15,708 bases of DNA from JBLHGN01 sp047616325 (GTDB lineage: Bacteria > Pseudomonadota > Gammaproteobacteria > Pseudomonadales > Cellvibrionaceae), in the NCBI GenBank assembly GCA_047616325.1, contig JBLHGN010000061.1:1-15708 (forward strand), read 5' to 3'. The translations under genes and the position numbers were made by a program. Below, piece by piece: positions 14,703-15,708 of this stretch (within the stretch, counting starts at the first letter, position 1; each line of letters begins with the position of its first letter). The notes beneath the pieces are model-generated. The model saw only the letters and a program-made list of their open reading frames with translations. It did not search any database and was not told where the DNA came from.

Positions 14703-15331
14703 ATGTTACCGTCTAATCAACCTGTAGAACACTCTCTTAACCCTGGAATAAAGGCAAAATAATCGGTCAAAAACCACCTTTTAAGCTCCAAGAAATATGG
14801 GAAATACGCATTAGGCTACAAATCGCCAAAAACATAAGAGAATTGGCCTTATTAAACTTGGCGATCGACAGTAAATTACGAAGTTGTGATCTAGTAAAAT
14901 TGAAAGTCAGGGATATTGCAAGTGGCACCAAAATACTTAATCGGGTGACCATCGTTCAGCAGAAAACATCTCGACCGGTCCAATTTGAAATCACCAAACA
15001 CTCTAGGGACGCTATTTTTAACTGGATAGAATCAAAAAGCCTGACCAGCAACGATTACCTCTTTCCCAGCCGGTCCAATAATGAAGGACACATTTCAACA
15101 AGACAATATGCCCGCATTGTTAAGTCTTGGGTAACGCAAATTGGACTATCTCCCAATGACTATGGTACCCATTCGATGCGCAGAACAAAGGTGACACTCA
15201 TTTACAAACGAACAAAGAACCTACGCGCAATTCAATTGCTTCTTGGCCATACGAAATTGGAAAGTACTGTGCGCTACCTTGGCATTGAAGTGGACGATGC
15301 ATTAGACCTGTCTGAGCAGACAGAGGTGTAA
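14703..15331 (+). pseudogene. Small tyrosine recombinase/integrase with a one-base frameshift
   Basis: ATG14703 follows a strong GGAGG site. The first frame reads MLPSNQPVEHSLNPGIKAK and stops at TAA 14760-14762; shifting by one base continues IIGQKPPFKLQEIWEIRIRLQ through to 15331. Adding one A to the A run at 14756-14759 restores a 209-aa protein. All catalytic residues of tyrosine recombinases are present in that reconstruction: Arg60 (KLRSCD), Lys88 (QQKTSRP), His157 and Arg160 (HSMRR), His183 (LLGHTK) and Tyr192 (VRYLG). The family is a compact integrase lacking the usual long N-terminal DNA-binding domain and ending EVDDAL..SEQTEV. It lies just right of the inverted-repeat element and is followed by a hairpin. 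Recent inactivation or a sequencing slip are both possible. Confidence 0.88.
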
Positions 15332-15344
15332 TCCGACGCCATAT

Positions 15345-15370
15345 AAGGCGGCTTTGAAAAAAGCCGCTTT
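15345..15370. terminator. Hairpin after the integrase, possible terminator
   Basis: GCGGCTTT (15348-15355), loop GAAA, AAAGCCGC (15360-15367); the stem extends outward by AA/TT and a G.T pair. It lies 14 nt after the integrase stop, and only three T follow, so termination is plausible but weak. It overlaps the left end of repeat copy B. Confidence 0.5.
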
Positions 15371-15432
15371 CGGCCAACAGCGGTCTTTGGCGCCGTTAAA
15401 ATTTTGCTGGTGGGCTCTCTCCAAAGCGGACA
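15369..15432. repeat. 64-bp dispersed repeat, copy B
   Basis: Same orientation and length as 11798-11861, about 80% identical, with identical outer 15 and 14 bases. It directly precedes the transposase remnant. Confidence 0.8.
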
Positions 15433-15708
15433 CAAGTAGTAGTGTGAGTATCCCGCCTGTACTTGAAGCAGGATTATTGTGTCATAAGTTTCGTCTGACC
15501 GCACATATCAAGTGACTTACCCATTGAAGTGAGCCAGCTATATCTATTAGCCCTTAGGTTGGGTGTCCATTTTAATGTTTTGAACAAAGCGGCGAATAAG
15601 CCAGAAAAGTGCCTCTATGTGTACGACAAGGCTGTAACGGATTATGCCTGGTGGAACCATCAGAGGCGGCATGAAAATTACATGATCTCAGTTTTAAAAG
15701 AGAATTCG
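15433..15708 (+). pseudogene. DDE transposase (IS4-like) remnant, frameshifted and cut by the window end
   Basis: From 15499 an open frame reads to the window end: SDLPIEVSQLYLLALRLGVHFNVLNKAANKPEKCLYVYDKAVTDYAWWNHQRR, then NYMISVLKENS. YDKAVTDYxWW and NYMISVLKENS resemble the central-to-late core of IS4-type DDE transposases, the Asp of VYDKAVTDY being a likely catalytic residue. In another frame just upstream (15450-15512) PVLEAGLLCHKFRLTAHIK appears to be the preceding part, so there is a frameshift at about 15500-15512. No start codon or inverted repeat is seen on the left, where sequence adjoins repeat copy B. The family call is from memory of motifs. Confidence 0.5.

Overview
The window looks like an accessory region of a gammaproteobacterial chromosome, probably marine; this is an inference from protein families, moderate GC content and the presence of an integron-type cassette array. 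No rRNA or tRNA was seen, and no integron integrase.

Left part (1-4401, + strand): a large serine recombinase gene, frame-broken by a precise 14-base insertion, overlaps a small helix-turn-helix partner gene. Next comes a RecD2-like SF1B DNA helicase carrying an unusually long insert.

Middle (4478-9312, - strand, convergent with the helicase): a tight four-gene operon read as GrpE-like nucleotide exchange factor (TTG start), Hsp70/DnaK-like ATPase, a 669-aa protein of unknown function, and a J-like protein whose HPD motif is missing. The genes overlap by 11, are separated by 5, and overlap by 4 bases, so they are very likely translationally coupled. I read this as a dedicated Hsp70 machine whose unrecognised third member is either its client or a core partner. 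It is the strongest candidate for an undescribed system here.

Right part (9325-13533): AT-richer, short, mostly unrecognised genes, all on the - strand. From about 11860 to 13533 they are separated by attC-like sites (AAC...GTT ends, imperfect stems with extrahelical bases). This is a short, inverted integron cassette array with no intI in view (CALIN-like). Its genes encode a conserved hypothetical protein, a SEC-C/TPR protein interrupted by an in-frame TAG, and a small helical protein. Genes further left (GNAT-like, conserved KKxxKK-start protein, 89-aa protein) look cassette-like but lack clear attC sites.

Far right (13535-15708): mobile-element debris. It holds a 5'-truncated gene remnant, a region of interleaved and nested palindromes, a 427-bp element with long near-perfect terminal inverted repeats, a small tyrosine integrase broken by a one-base loss in an A run, and a frameshifted DDE-transposase fragment at the edge. 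Two copies of a 64-bp dispersed repeat bracket the attC array, inverted-repeat element and integrase.
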